The notes: a model not told the origin generated them from the letters alone. Positions 15,603 through 23,727 are shown, numbered from the stretch's first letter. The stretch: DNA of 32,053 nt from CAYQZD01 sp964421875 (GCA_964421875.1 CAYQZD010000039.1:1-32053), one strand, 5' to 3'. Numbers and translations: made by a program.

Positions 15603-16852
15603 TGGCGGAAAAAATGGTATCTCGAAACTGGGAAGTTCCCGGCAGCCACACCCTCAAAGTCGCCCGTGGAAAGGGCGCTTACACCCGCCTGGAGAAAGCG
15701 CTCAAGATGGAACCTGCGGAAATCACCGAGTGGGTGAAAAAAGCCAACCTACGCGGGCAGGGGGGAGCGGGTTTTCCCGCCGGAGTGAAATGGGGCTTCG
15801 TCCCCAAGCAGTCTGAAAAGCCTCGATTCTTGTGTGTCAACGCCGATGAAGGCGAGCCCGGAACCTATAAAGACCGGCAAATAATCGAACATGATCCCCA
15901 TCTGCTCATCGAAGGCGCGGCTATCTGCTGTTTTGCGGTGGGACTTCCCAAAGCCTATATTTACATCCGCGGCGAATTCTTTTACGGCAAGAAGGTGCTG
16001 GATGAAGCTATCGCCGAAGCCTATAAAGCGGGATATTTGGGGGAAAACATCCTCGGCTCCGGATTCAATCTGGATATGTACACCCATCCCGGCGCGGGAG
16101 CCTACATCTGCGGCGAAGAGACCGCTTTGCTTAACTCGCTGGAGGGGATGAAGGGCTGGCCCCGCTTGAAACCGCCTTTCCCGGCGGTGGTGGGACTGTT
16201 TGGAGGACCGACGGTTATTAATAATGTGGAAACGCTGTCATATGTCCCCTTCATCGTCGAAAACGGCCCCGAATGGTTCGCCAATTTAGGGGTGGAACGC
16301 AACGGGGGCAACAAATTGGTCGGCGTTTCGGGGCATGTCAATAATCCCGGAGTGTTCGAACTGCCGATGGGGACACCATTAAGGGAAATCATCTACGAAC
16401 ACGCCGGAGGCGTGCGCAACGGTAAAGCTATCAAAGCAGTCATCCCCGGCGGCTCTTCCACGCCGCCGCTCACACCGGACGAACTCGATGTGGGGATGGA
16501 TTTCGATTCGCTGCCCAAGGTTGGCTCGATGGCGGGCTCCGGAGCGGTGATTGTCATCGATGAAGACACCGACCTCACCTGGGTGTTGATGATTCTGAGC
16601 CGCTTCTATCACCACGAATCCTGCGGGCAGTGCGTCCCCTGCCGTGAAGGCACCCGCTGGATGTATATGATATGCAAGCGTATCTACGAGGGGAAAGGCA
16701 AGCCCGGCGATATCGATTTGCTGCTGAACATCGCCGACAGCATCGAAGGTAAGACTATATGTCCCCTGGGAGCCGCCGCCGCGATGCCGGTTCGGGGTTT
16801 CCTCAAGAAATTCCGCCCGGAGTTTGAAGCGAAGATAAAGGTGTGTTGTTAG
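15602..16852 (+). CDS. nuoF: NADH-quinone oxidoreductase subunit F
   Basis: A 416-residue 51-kDa-type subunit that oxidises NADH. The FMN/NADH site is RGQGGAGFPAGVKW (51-64) and GAGAYICGEETALLNSLEG (164-182). The [4Fe-4S] cluster N3 is held by C341, C344, C347 (SCGQCVPCREGT) and C387 (TICPLG). Length is normal and no fusion is seen. It shares one base with nuoE. After it, a palindrome and a hicAB pair interrupt the path to nuoG. Confidence 0.96.
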   Translation: MAEKMVSRNWEVPGSHTLKVARGKGAYTRLEKALKMEPAEITEWVKKANLRGQGGAGFPAGVKWGFVPKQSEKPRFLCVNADEGEPGTYKDRQIIEHDPHLLIEGAAICCFAVGLPKAYIYIRGEFFYGKKVLDEAIAEAYKAGYLGENILGSGFNLDMYTHPGAGAYICGEETALLNSLEGMKGWPRLKPPFPAVVGLFGGPTVINNVETLSYVPFIVENGPEWFANLGVERNGGNKLVGVSGHVNNPGVFELPMGTPLREIIYEHAGGVRNGKAIKAVIPGGSSTPPLTPDELDVGMDFDSLPKVGSMAGSGAVIVIDEDTDLTWVLMILSRFYHHESCGQCVPCREGTRWMYMICKRIYEGKGKPGDIDLLLNIADSIEGKTICPLGAAAAMPVRGFLKKFRPEFEAKIKVCC

Positions 16853-16882
16853 GTAATTCAGGCGCGCCGAAATTAGATAATA

Positions 16883-16901
16883 TCGGCTTTGAATAAGCCG
16901 A
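16883..16901. repeat. Palindrome after nuoF
   Basis: TCGGCTT (16883-16889) pairs with AAGCCGA (16895-16901), followed by CCTAC. The plan resembles the GGTGGG(T/C)T...CCACCCTAC units at 10140 and 17410. No T-run, so it is probably not a terminator. Confidence 0.65.
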
Positions 16902-16933
16902 CCTACAACTGGGCTCGATCGAAATTCATGTCG

Positions 16934-16951
16934 ATACCTTAAAGGTATAAT
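16934..16951 (+). promoter_or_regulatory. Palindrome overlapping a -10 box before hicA
   Basis: A perfect 15-bp palindrome (ATACCTTAAAGGTAT, 16934-16948) overlaps a consensus TATAAT (16946-16951) lying 11 bases before the hicA ATG. No good -35 is seen. The arrangement is that of an autoregulated toxin-antitoxin promoter. Confidence 0.55.
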
Positions 16952-16962
16952 TAAAACAATCA

Positions 16963-17160
16963 ATGCCAAGAAGAATCAGAGAATTAATAAGAGACCTCGA
17001 AAGGGCTGGTTTTATTGATAGAGGCGGTAAAGGGGACCATAGAAATTTTATTCATCCAAATATTCTAAAACCAATTACGATATCCGGGAAACTTGGTGAT
17101 GACGCCAAACAATATCAGGAAAGAGCGGTGAAGTTGGCAATTAAGGAGTCGGAAAAATGA
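16963..17160 (+). CDS. hicA: HicA-family mRNA interferase toxin
   Basis: A 65-residue toxin of type II toxin-antitoxin systems with a double-stranded-RNA-binding-like fold. The family core is present: IRDLERAGFIDRGGKGDHRNF, with the catalytic His of the G-D/S-H motif at about residue 27, then HPNILKPITISGKLGDDAKQY. HicA toxins cleave mRNA and arrest translation until bound by HicB. Its last four bases overlap the hicB start (ATGA), the usual toxin-first order for this family. It sits inside the nuo operon. Confidence 0.92.
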   Translation: MPRRIRELIRDLERAGFIDRGGKGDHRNFIHPNILKPITISGKLGDDAKQYQERAVKLAIKESEK

Positions 17161-17396
17161 GTTCATCAGATAAATTCGTCAAAATAATCGAATGGTCGGA
17201 AGAAGACGGCTGTTATATCGGGAGTTGCCCGGAATTGTTTTACGGCGGGTGTCATGGCGATGATGAATTGGAAGTATTTGCCGAATTATGCAAAATCATT
17301 GAAGAGACCATCGAATTATATAAAAAGAATGGCAAACCTCTACCGGCGCCTAAATCGGGTAGAGACTATGTGAATCTTATGCAAATAGTCGGATAA
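17157..17396 (+). CDS. hicB: HicB-family antitoxin, short form
   Basis: A 79-residue antitoxin with the partial RNase-H-like HicB fold: KIIEWSEEDGCYIGSCPEL, then a helix (AELCKIIEETIELYKKNGKPLP). Most HicB proteins continue into a DNA-binding helix-turn-helix or ribbon-helix-helix; this one ends soon after KSGRDYVNLMQIVG and has none that I can see. It should neutralise HicA by direct binding; repression of the promoter palindrome would need another protein or an unusual mode. Confidence 0.9.
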   Translation: MSSSDKFVKIIEWSEEDGCYIGSCPELFYGGCHGDDELEVFAELCKIIEETIELYKKNGKPLPAPKSGRDYVNLMQIVG

Positions 17397-17409
17397 TTAT
17401 TGAAATTCC

Positions 17410-17478
17410 GGTGGGCTGAAGCCCACCCTACAAAATAAGACTTTTTAACTTTCGAGCTTTCGAACTTTCAAACTTTAA
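17410..17478. repeat. Palindrome plus 8-bp tandem array before nuoG
   Basis: GGTGGGCT (17410-17417), GA, AGCCCACC (17420-17427) then CTAC is a near copy of the unit before nuoA (10140-10161). After it come four degenerate 8-mers at 17447-17478: AACTTTCG, AGCTTTCG, AACTTTCA, AACTTTAA. Confidence 0.8.
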
Positions 17479-17512
17479 GACTATAAAAACGTTCACTTTA
17501 GATTTTAACCTT

Positions 17513-19126
17513 ATGCCCAAAGTTACCATCAATAATATTGAACACGAATTTCCCGCCGGACTGAACCTCATCGACGCCTGCCGGCAAGCCGGAGTGGAAA
17601 TTCCCCATTTCTGCTATCACCCTGCATTGTCCATTGCCGGGAACTGCCGGATGTGCCAGGTGGAAGTGGAGATGAAGGGGCGGCGCGCCCTCTCATTGGC
17701 TTGCAACACCGCGGTCGCCGAGGGGATGGAAGTTTTCACCGACACCGAGCTGGTGCGGGAAACCCGCCGTTCCGTGCTGGAGTTTTTGCTGCTCAGCCAT
17801 CCCATCGATTGCCCTATCTGCGACGACGCCGGGGAGTGCAAGCTGCAGAATTACTATATGGCTTATGATTTCCAGCCCAGCCGCCTCGCTGATCCCAAAC
17901 TGCGGAAACACAAGGCGCAGGACATCGGTCCTAACATCAAGCTGGACTCAGAAAGGTGTGTGCTTTGCTCCCGGTGCGTCCGTTTCCTGCGCGAATACGC
18001 GGAAAAGGACCAGCTCGGTATTTTCAACAGCGGCGCTAATGCAGAACTCGCTCCGCTTCCCGGTCAGAAGCTGGACAACGACTATTCCGGTAATGTAGTG
18101 GACCTTTGCCCGGTTGGAGCCCTCACGGACAAGAGTTTCCGCTTCAAGCGGCGGGTATGGTATCTGAAAAAGGTCGATTCCATCTGTACCGGCTGCAGCC
18201 GGGGCTGCAACATCGAAATCCAATACGACTTGAGTCACGACTGGAAGCGCAACGGTTCCCGCATCCTCCGCTTGAAACCCCGCCATAACCCGGAGGTCAA
18301 CGAATTCTGGCTTTGCGACGCGGGAAGATACGGTTTCGAATTTATCGATTCGCCCGACCGCTTGACCGCTCCCCTCGTCCGCGGCGAAGACGGGTTGGCG
18401 GAAACTGATTGGGACAGCGCCCTGGCGGAGATGGCCGCCGCTTTGAAAAAAGCCGCCACCCTCTCCAACCGCCCCAAGACCGCCCTCATCCTCGCGCCCC
18501 AGCTTTTCACCGGCGCGCTCTATATCCTGAAACGGCTGGCGGATAGAATGGGTATGGCTAACGTGGATTATCGTCTCCCCTCGGTCCAGCCCGGTCCTCT
18601 GGATAAACAGCTTCAGATGAGAGACCGCAATCCCAATTCCTTCGCCGCTGAAATCATTGGTCTTGTTCCCGGAGAGGGCGGTCTGACGGCTGATGAAATT
18701 ATGGAAGGCGTCAAATCCGGTAAGATAAAGAACCTGTTAACGGTCGCCTGCGACCCGGCGGAACTCTTGGGCGAAGGGGGGATGGAGGCGTTGAAGAGAC
18801 TCAACTTTTTCGGTATCTTGCATTGGACAAGAGTTCCTTCGGTGGAAGCGGCGCATTTTGCTCTTCCCATCGCAACTTTCGCCGAATCCAACGGGGTGTT
18901 CATCAATTTCGAGGGCAGGGCTCAGATTTGCCGAGCCGCATTCGCCCCGCGCGGCGAAGCCCGCCCCGCCTGGCAGGCGATATTGCTGCTGGGGAGAGCG
19001 ATGGGTTACAAGTACAAAGCCTTCTCCGACCGCGAACTCTTCGAAGAGTTCGCTTCAAAGACCGATAAGTTCAAGGAACTGACCTGGGATGAAATCGATC
19101 CTTTAGGGACGCTGGGGAAGAGCTGA
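17513..19126 (+). CDS. nuoG: NADH-quinone oxidoreductase subunit G, short form
   Basis: A 537-residue 75-kDa-type subunit. The N-terminal [2Fe-2S] ferredoxin domain has C34, C45, C48 and C64 (HFCYHP, GNCRMCQVEV, LACNT). The His/Cys cluster motif follows (SHPIDCPICDDAGEC), then the [4Fe-4S] ligands CVLCSRCVRF...DLCPVGALTDK and a further CTGCSRGCNIEI. The molybdopterin-oxidoreductase-like region is abbreviated, ending with the ESNGVFINFEGRAQI signature. Many bacterial NuoG proteins are 700-900 residues, so this is a compact version rather than a truncation: both the entry and exit motifs are present. ATG 17513 has no Shine-Dalgarno. Confidence 0.93.
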   Translation: MPKVTINNIEHEFPAGLNLIDACRQAGVEIPHFCYHPALSIAGNCRMCQVEVEMKGRRALSLACNTAVAEGMEVFTDTELVRETRRSVLEFLLLSHPIDCPICDDAGECKLQNYYMAYDFQPSRLADPKLRKHKAQDIGPNIKLDSERCVLCSRCVRFLREYAEKDQLGIFNSGANAELAPLPGQKLDNDYSGNVVDLCPVGALTDKSFRFKRRVWYLKKVDSICTGCSRGCNIEIQYDLSHDWKRNGSRILRLKPRHNPEVNEFWLCDAGRYGFEFIDSPDRLTAPLVRGEDGLAETDWDSALAEMAAALKKAATLSNRPKTALILAPQLFTGALYILKRLADRMGMANVDYRLPSVQPGPLDKQLQMRDRNPNSFAAEIIGLVPGEGGLTADEIMEGVKSGKIKNLLTVACDPAELLGEGGMEALKRLNFFGILHWTRVPSVEAAHFALPIATFAESNGVFINFEGRAQICRAAFAPRGEARPAWQAILLLGRAMGYKYKAFSDRELFEEFASKTDKFKELTWDEIDPLGTLGKS

Positions 19127-19371
19127 GATTGTCAACACGATTTCTGGAAGTCTCGAACTAACTAAGCTGTCTATTCTCCCATAGCTTGCCAGCCTCAGTC
19201 AGGTCTCCGTTGCGCTAAAGACCTAACTGAACGAAGAAGGATTCTGGCTTCGCCAGAATGACTAATAGTATTCACTGTCAGATTCCAGACAAGCTGTAAT
19301 GACAGCGATAAGTGTATAATATAAGTAAACTGTTACCAACAATATACAACCTGTAACCTTTGCAGAACGAT
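19127..19371. other. Repeat-bearing spacer between nuoG and nuoH
   Basis: No gene. It holds a palindrome CAGTCAGGTCT (19196-19206) / AGACCTAACTG (19219-19229), and a GAATGACA-family hairpin ATTCTGGC TTC GCCAGAAT (19241-19259). Elements with AGGTCT arms also appear near 9975 and 23030. Confidence 0.65.
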
Positions 19372-20448
19372 ATGCTTCTTCAAATTATCGAAGCTCTGAT
19401 AAAATCCATCTTCATCCTCACCGCCGGCTTGGTTTACGCCACCACGCTGACCTGGGCTGAACGCAAGGAAAGCGCGCTGATGCAGGATCGCATCGGCGCT
19501 AACCGCGCCGCTATACTAGGTATCACCGCCGCGGGACTGATTCACATCATCGCCGACGCGGTGAAGATGATTACCAAGGAGGATTTCATTCCTCCCGCCG
19601 GGAACCGCTTCCTTCACAGCCTGGCTCCGGTGATTACTTTCTTATCCGCCTTGGCGATATTTGCGATGATTCCCTTTGGGGACATCCTACGCTTGGGGAG
19701 TTATAAAGTTCCGCTGGTGGTTGCGGATATCGACGTCGCCCTGCTGGTGGTTTTCGCGTTTGCCTCGCTCTCGATTTATGGAACCATCCTCGGCGGCTGG
19801 GCTTCCAACAATAAGCTCAGTATGCTGGGAGCGATGCGCGCCGGTGCTCAGATGATAAGCTACGAAATCGCCCTCGGAGTCTCCATTATCGGGCTGATAA
19901 TGGTCTATGGAACCCTCAGCCTGACCGGCATCGTCCAGGGACAGGGCGCTCTCCTCTGGGGCTGGCTGCCCAAATGGGGCGTTTTCACCCAGCCTCTAGG
20001 ATTCATCCTTTTCCTGATTGCGGGCTATGCCGAGTCCAAGCGGTGTCCGATGGATATGCCGGAGGGTGAATCAGAAATCGTCGGTTTCTGGACCGAATAC
20101 AGCTCGATGAAATTCGGGCTTTACTTCTTCGCCGAATTTATCGAAGTGGTTGTGGTCGCGATGCTGCTAACTACTCTGTTCTTCGGCGGCTGGCAAGTAC
20201 CCTGGCTTTACGACACCGGTTTTATCTTCCCCTGGGGATGGGTGTGGAACCTGCCGCATCTGATTGTCGTTCTACTTCAGGTTTCCGCCTTTTTCGTCAA
20301 GGTCGCTTTCTTCTGCTGGTTCCAACTACTTATCCGCTGGACTTTTCCCCGTTTCCGCTACGACCAGTTGATGAAACTGGGCTGGAAAGGACTGCTTCCG
20401 GTGGGACTATTGAATATCGCTATAACCGCTATCATTTTCCTGGCTTAG
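19372..20448 (+). CDS. nuoH: NADH-quinone oxidoreductase subunit H
   Basis: A 358-residue polytopic membrane subunit that links the Q-site to the proton pumps; about eight membrane helices. Signatures: TWAERKESALMQDRIGANRA (near 26-45), AIFAMIPFGD, the quinone-channel loop AESKRCPMDMPEGESEIVGF and FFAEF. I chose ATG 19372 over an in-frame TTG at 19360, since neither has a ribosome site. The next gene, nuoI, starts 14 bp after the stop. Confidence 0.94.
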   Translation: MLLQIIEALIKSIFILTAGLVYATTLTWAERKESALMQDRIGANRAAILGITAAGLIHIIADAVKMITKEDFIPPAGNRFLHSLAPVITFLSALAIFAMIPFGDILRLGSYKVPLVVADIDVALLVVFAFASLSIYGTILGGWASNNKLSMLGAMRAGAQMISYEIALGVSIIGLIMVYGTLSLTGIVQGQGALLWGWLPKWGVFTQPLGFILFLIAGYAESKRCPMDMPEGESEIVGFWTEYSSMKFGLYFFAEFIEVVVVAMLLTTLFFGGWQVPWLYDTGFIFPWGWVWNLPHLIVVLLQVSAFFVKVAFFCWFQLLIRWTFPRFRYDQLMKLGWKGLLPVGLLNIAITAIIFLA

Positions 20449-20462
20449 TATAGGGCAGATTT

Positions 20463-21086
20463 ATGGAAAAAAAGGTCATCGTAAAAACCGTAGAACTCAA
20501 TTTCTGGCAGAAAATATACGTCATCGAAGCCCTCAAGGGCCTCTGGGTGACCAATAAGCACTTCTGGCTAAATCTCATCACTGTCATCGCATACACCCTG
20601 AAACTGCGTAAGGACCGCGGCGGTGTGATAACCACCTACTACCCTGAAGAGCGCCGTTATGTTCCGCCGGTGTCGCGCACGCGGCACCGCCTGATGCAGC
20701 GGGAGGACGGCTCTCCCAAGTGCGTGGCTTGTATGATGTGCGAAACCGTCTGCCCCTGCTACTGCATCCATATCGAAGCCGCCGAATCGCCCGACCCTAA
20801 GATTGAACGCTACCCCGCGCGCTTCGAAATCGATATCCTCAGGTGCTGTTTCTGCGGACTCTGCGTTGAAGCCTGCCCCGAAGACGCCATCAGAATGGAC
20901 ACAGGTGTAGTTGAGTTTTCGGTTTACGACCGTTTCAGCGCCGAGAATTACTATGACAAGGAATACCTCCTGAATTCCATCCCCCAAGTAACCGCTCACC
21001 CCCGCAAGAACGGGTGGCGCGAAGGCCAGTACCCCGGCGAAACCGTGGCGCCCAAGCTACCTTCATATCAGACAGCGGAAGACTGA
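20463..21086 (+). CDS. nuoI: NADH-quinone oxidoreductase subunit I
   Basis: A 207-residue subunit with two [4Fe-4S] clusters (N6a/N6b) that feed electrons to NuoB. Ligands: C87, C90, C93, C97 (CVACMMCETVCPC) and C128, C131, C134, C138 (CCFCGLCVEACPE). The amphipathic N-terminus (about 10-45) anchors it at the membrane. The C-terminal tail after residue 150 is ordinary for the family. It is the last nuo gene in the window; a strong hairpin follows 25 bp after the stop, and no nuoJ comes next. Confidence 0.95.
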   Translation: MEKKVIVKTVELNFWQKIYVIEALKGLWVTNKHFWLNLITVIAYTLKLRKDRGGVITTYYPEERRYVPPVSRTRHRLMQREDGSPKCVACMMCETVCPCYCIHIEAAESPDPKIERYPARFEIDILRCCFCGLCVEACPEDAIRMDTGVVEFSVYDRFSAENYYDKEYLLNSIPQVTAHPRKNGWREGQYPGETVAPKLPSYQTAED

Positions 21087-21110
21087 TGTTTTTTCGATAA
21101 AGTGTTCCCA

Positions 21111-21134
21111 ACGGCGGGCTGTTAAGCCCGCCGT
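21111..21134. terminator. Hairpin after nuoI, probable operon end
   Basis: A perfect 10-bp stem: ACGGCGGGCT (21111-21120), loop GTTA, AGCCCGCCGT (21125-21134). Only CTTTG follows, so the T-run is poor; it may be a weak terminator or another palindromic repeat. It marks the end of the nuo genes. Confidence 0.55.
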
Positions 21135-21221
21135 CTTTGCCTAAAGAGTGTTGGATTGTATCAGTTATACAGTGCAGCATAACATACAAACCTTCCAACC
21201 TGAAAACCGGTGAACTCCATT

Positions 21222-22241
21222 ATGCCTTTCCGCGCGGCGATAAAACGTACCACCGATGATAACCTCAGGGAGAAAATCCGAGACTGCCTGGAGTGGGTCG
21301 ATTGGAAAAACTCCATCTTCCCCGACAGCCGCATCTATATCAAACCCAACCTGACATTTCCCGAATACCGCCCCGGTGTGACCACTTCGCCCCGCTTCAT
21401 CGTCGCCCTCCTCGATGTCCTGAAGGAGCGCACCCCGCATCTGACCGTCATCGAAGCCGACGGCGGCAACAATTCCTATCCCGCGGAAAAAGCCTTCGAA
21501 ACCCATAATCTATATGAAATCTGCGGCGACAGGAACGTCCGTCTCATCAATATCACCAACGAAGAAAAAATCTACATCGAAGTTCCGGGAGACGGAAAGC
21601 GCTATCCCCCCATACCCCTCTCGAAGGAGATTGCGGAAAACGCCGATATGACCATCAGCGCTCCCGTTCCTAAAATGCACTTTGTTACCCGATTCACCGG
21701 CGCGGTAAAAAACCATTGGGGGTGCGTCGCCGACTCGATGAGGCTTCGTAACCACTTCTTTTTCCGCCACGCCATCAATAAAATCATCGAGGTTTACAAA
21801 TCCCGTATCGCCGTAATCGACGGCGAATACTTCCTGGATATAAACGGTCCTGTTTTCGGCGAACCGGTGAAAATGGACCTGGTGATGGCCGCCGACTCTC
21901 CCTACACCGCCGACATCGCGCTGATGGATTTAATGGATGTGGACCCCGCGAGGATTTGTTACATCCGCCAGGCTTGGAAACTGAACCGAGGCCCCCGTAC
22001 CCCTGTCCAAATCGAATTCAACACCAACCCCGCACAGTTTAAAACCCATAATTTCAAATATCGCCGAGATCCCTTCGATTACCTTGCCCTACTGGGTTTT
22101 CACAGTAAACTTATCACTTATCTCGTATATCTTTCCCCTTTCCGGGAGTGGATGCACCGCATCGTCCGCTTTATGCGTTCCGGCTCCCGTCAGGTGGATG
22201 AATACTATACCGGCATCGTCGATCCTAACGAACCCGGCTGA
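21222..22241 (+). CDS. DUF362-family protein
   Basis: A 339-residue cytoplasmic protein. DUF362 features: SRIYIKPNLTFPEYRPGVTT near 40-55, VIEADGG, a central DMTISAPVPKMHFVTRFTGAVKNHWGC segment, and VIDGEYFLDINGPVFGEPVKMDLVMAADSP. Some DUF362 proteins carry a ferredoxin domain; this one has only scattered cysteines and no cluster motif. Its biochemical function is unknown. It follows the nuo cluster by about 135 bp beyond a hairpin, so it is likely a separate unit. ATG 21222 is preferred, but GTG 21210 is also possible; neither has a Shine-Dalgarno. Confidence 0.82.
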   Translation: MPFRAAIKRTTDDNLREKIRDCLEWVDWKNSIFPDSRIYIKPNLTFPEYRPGVTTSPRFIVALLDVLKERTPHLTVIEADGGNNSYPAEKAFETHNLYEICGDRNVRLINITNEEKIYIEVPGDGKRYPPIPLSKEIAENADMTISAPVPKMHFVTRFTGAVKNHWGCVADSMRLRNHFFFRHAINKIIEVYKSRIAVIDGEYFLDINGPVFGEPVKMDLVMAADSPYTADIALMDLMDVDPARICYIRQAWKLNRGPRTPVQIEFNTNPAQFKTHNFKYRRDPFDYLALLGFHSKLITYLVYLSPFREWMHRIVRFMRSGSRQVDEYYTGIVDPNEPG

Positions 22242-22398
22242 TGGCAGGGGAAATATTCCGATGATGCAGGGGTAAATAATACGCTTTAAAGTGTAAAATT
22301 GCGCCTCGGAGAAGAATACTCCGAAGGGCGATGTGTTATATAAAAGGACAATCATGTATCTAATATTGACGGTAATATAAATACAGAAGGACAACCGA

Positions 22399-22992
22399 AT
22401 GGAATCCCCCTCAGCAATCCTCGGAATCCTCAAAGCCGGTAACCGCCGCTTTATCGCCGGGAAATCGACTTTCCCCAACCTTAGTCTTGACCGCCGTCGG
22501 GAAACAACCTCTTCCGGCCAGAAACCCAAAGCGATAATTCTAACCTGCGCCGATTCGCGCACCCCGCCGGAGTATATCTTCGACCAGGGCATTGGAGACC
22601 TTTTCATCGTCAGGAATGCGGGTAACGTTTGCGACCAAACAACTATCGCTTCCGTTGAGCTTGGAGTCGGACTTGGAGGCGCTTCACTCATTGTCGTGCT
22701 GGGGCACCGCGACTGCGGAGCCGTGTCTATGGCGGTCAAAGGGAACGAAGTTTCGCCGGTAGTGAAGTACGTTATCGACAGAATTTTACCCGCTGCCGTC
22801 GCCGCCCGCGAAAAATTCCCCGAACTCAGCGAATACGACCTCATTCAGCAGGCCGCTAAAGAAAACGCCCTGAATTCTCTCCGGGAAATAATCGCCGAAA
22901 GCCCTCTCATTCAGGATAAAATCAGGACTGGGGAGGTGATGGCGCTCGCCGCCTTCTATGATATTGAATCCGGCGAAGTGGAGTGGCTGTAA
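22399..22992 (+). CDS. Beta-class carbonic anhydrase
   Basis: A 197-residue enzyme converting CO2 to bicarbonate with a Zn site. Ligands C50 (CADSR, with D52/R54 as the catalytic dyad), H103 and C106 (GHRDCGA) are all present. Further family blocks: FIVRNAGNV and the C-terminal YDIESGEVEWL. AGAAGGA lies nine bases before the ATG. Cytoplasmic, no signal peptide. It stands alone between the DUF362 and YbaN genes; a role in carbon supply or pH balance is likely. Confidence 0.96.
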   Translation: MESPSAILGILKAGNRRFIAGKSTFPNLSLDRRRETTSSGQKPKAIILTCADSRTPPEYIFDQGIGDLFIVRNAGNVCDQTTIASVELGVGLGGASLIVVLGHRDCGAVSMAVKGNEVSPVVKYVIDRILPAAVAAREKFPELSEYDLIQQAAKENALNSLREIIAESPLIQDKIRTGEVMALAAFYDIESGEVEWL

Positions 22993-23137
22993 TGGTGGTT
23001 AGGGTGAACGAACCATATTCGTTCAGTCAGGTCTTTAGCGCATGACAGAAGCTGGCAGGTCACACCCGCTTAAGGCGTGCAAGATCTGCCAGAACAGTAA
23101 CGCGGACACCTGTGTTTGGATAAATATTTTCCACAGT

Positions 23138-23521
23138 ATGATCGATATGTTGAGCAAACTCAAACAGCGTTTATTCAGTATCTTCGGATCCATCGCCGTT
23201 GGCGTGGGATTCATCGGGCTTTTCGTTCCCCTGCTTCCCACCACTCCCCTGGTGTTGCTCGCAGCTTACTTTTTCGCTCGCAGCAGCCGAAAATATCACC
23301 GCTGGCTGCGAGATAACCGCTGGTTTGGAGAAACCATCACTGCCTGGGAGGAGGGTAGGGGATTGAGCCTGCGCGAAAAGTGGACTATGGTCATCGCCGC
23401 CACTTTGTTCATAGGACTCAGTTTCTACCTCTGCACCCACATCGTCGGCAGAATAGTTCTGGTCATAGTCTGGCCCATCCCCATTGCCGTGGCGGTTTTC
23501 ACAAGAATCCGCCGAGATTGA
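23138..23521 (+). CDS. YbaN/DUF454 family inner-membrane protein
   Basis: A 127-residue small membrane protein. DUF454 signature: FGSIAVGVGFIGLFVPLLPT then TPLVLLAAYFFARSS, RKYHRWLRDNRWFGETITAWEE and a C-terminal pair of helices. Function unknown; small inner-membrane proteins of this family are widespread. The frame stays open upstream to an ATG at 23042, but that part overlaps a dispersed AGGTCT-type repeat and has no family match, so the start is set at 23138 (23147 is equally possible). Confidence 0.85.
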   Translation: MIDMLSKLKQRLFSIFGSIAVGVGFIGLFVPLLPTTPLVLLAAYFFARSSRKYHRWLRDNRWFGETITAWEEGRGLSLREKWTMVIAATLFIGLSFYLCTHIVGRIVLVIVWPIPIAVAVFTRIRRD

Positions 23522-23727
23522 TGCGCTTAGAGATTCGAATCAGACAGCAAACCTCCACGCGTCCTTCTTTTTACCCGCCTTCATTTGCATTAATTCACCT
23601 GAATATATTAACTTATATCGAAATCCCCTCATATAGCGATTATAAAAGGGCTTGTATCCGAAATCCCATTACAGCGGTGTTGGGTACCCGCAGTCTGTAT
23701 GATAATTCCGTAAAAACGCCCTTTACT

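Noticed and set aside
21111..21134. Strong rho-independent terminator
   Set aside because: The stem is excellent but only CTTTG follows; kept as a probable operon end with moderate confidence.
23042..23137. N-terminal extension of the YbaN-family protein with two Cys motifs
   Set aside because: It overlaps a dispersed AGGTCT-type repeat, has no ribosome site and no similarity to the family, which begins after residue 32 of the long frame.
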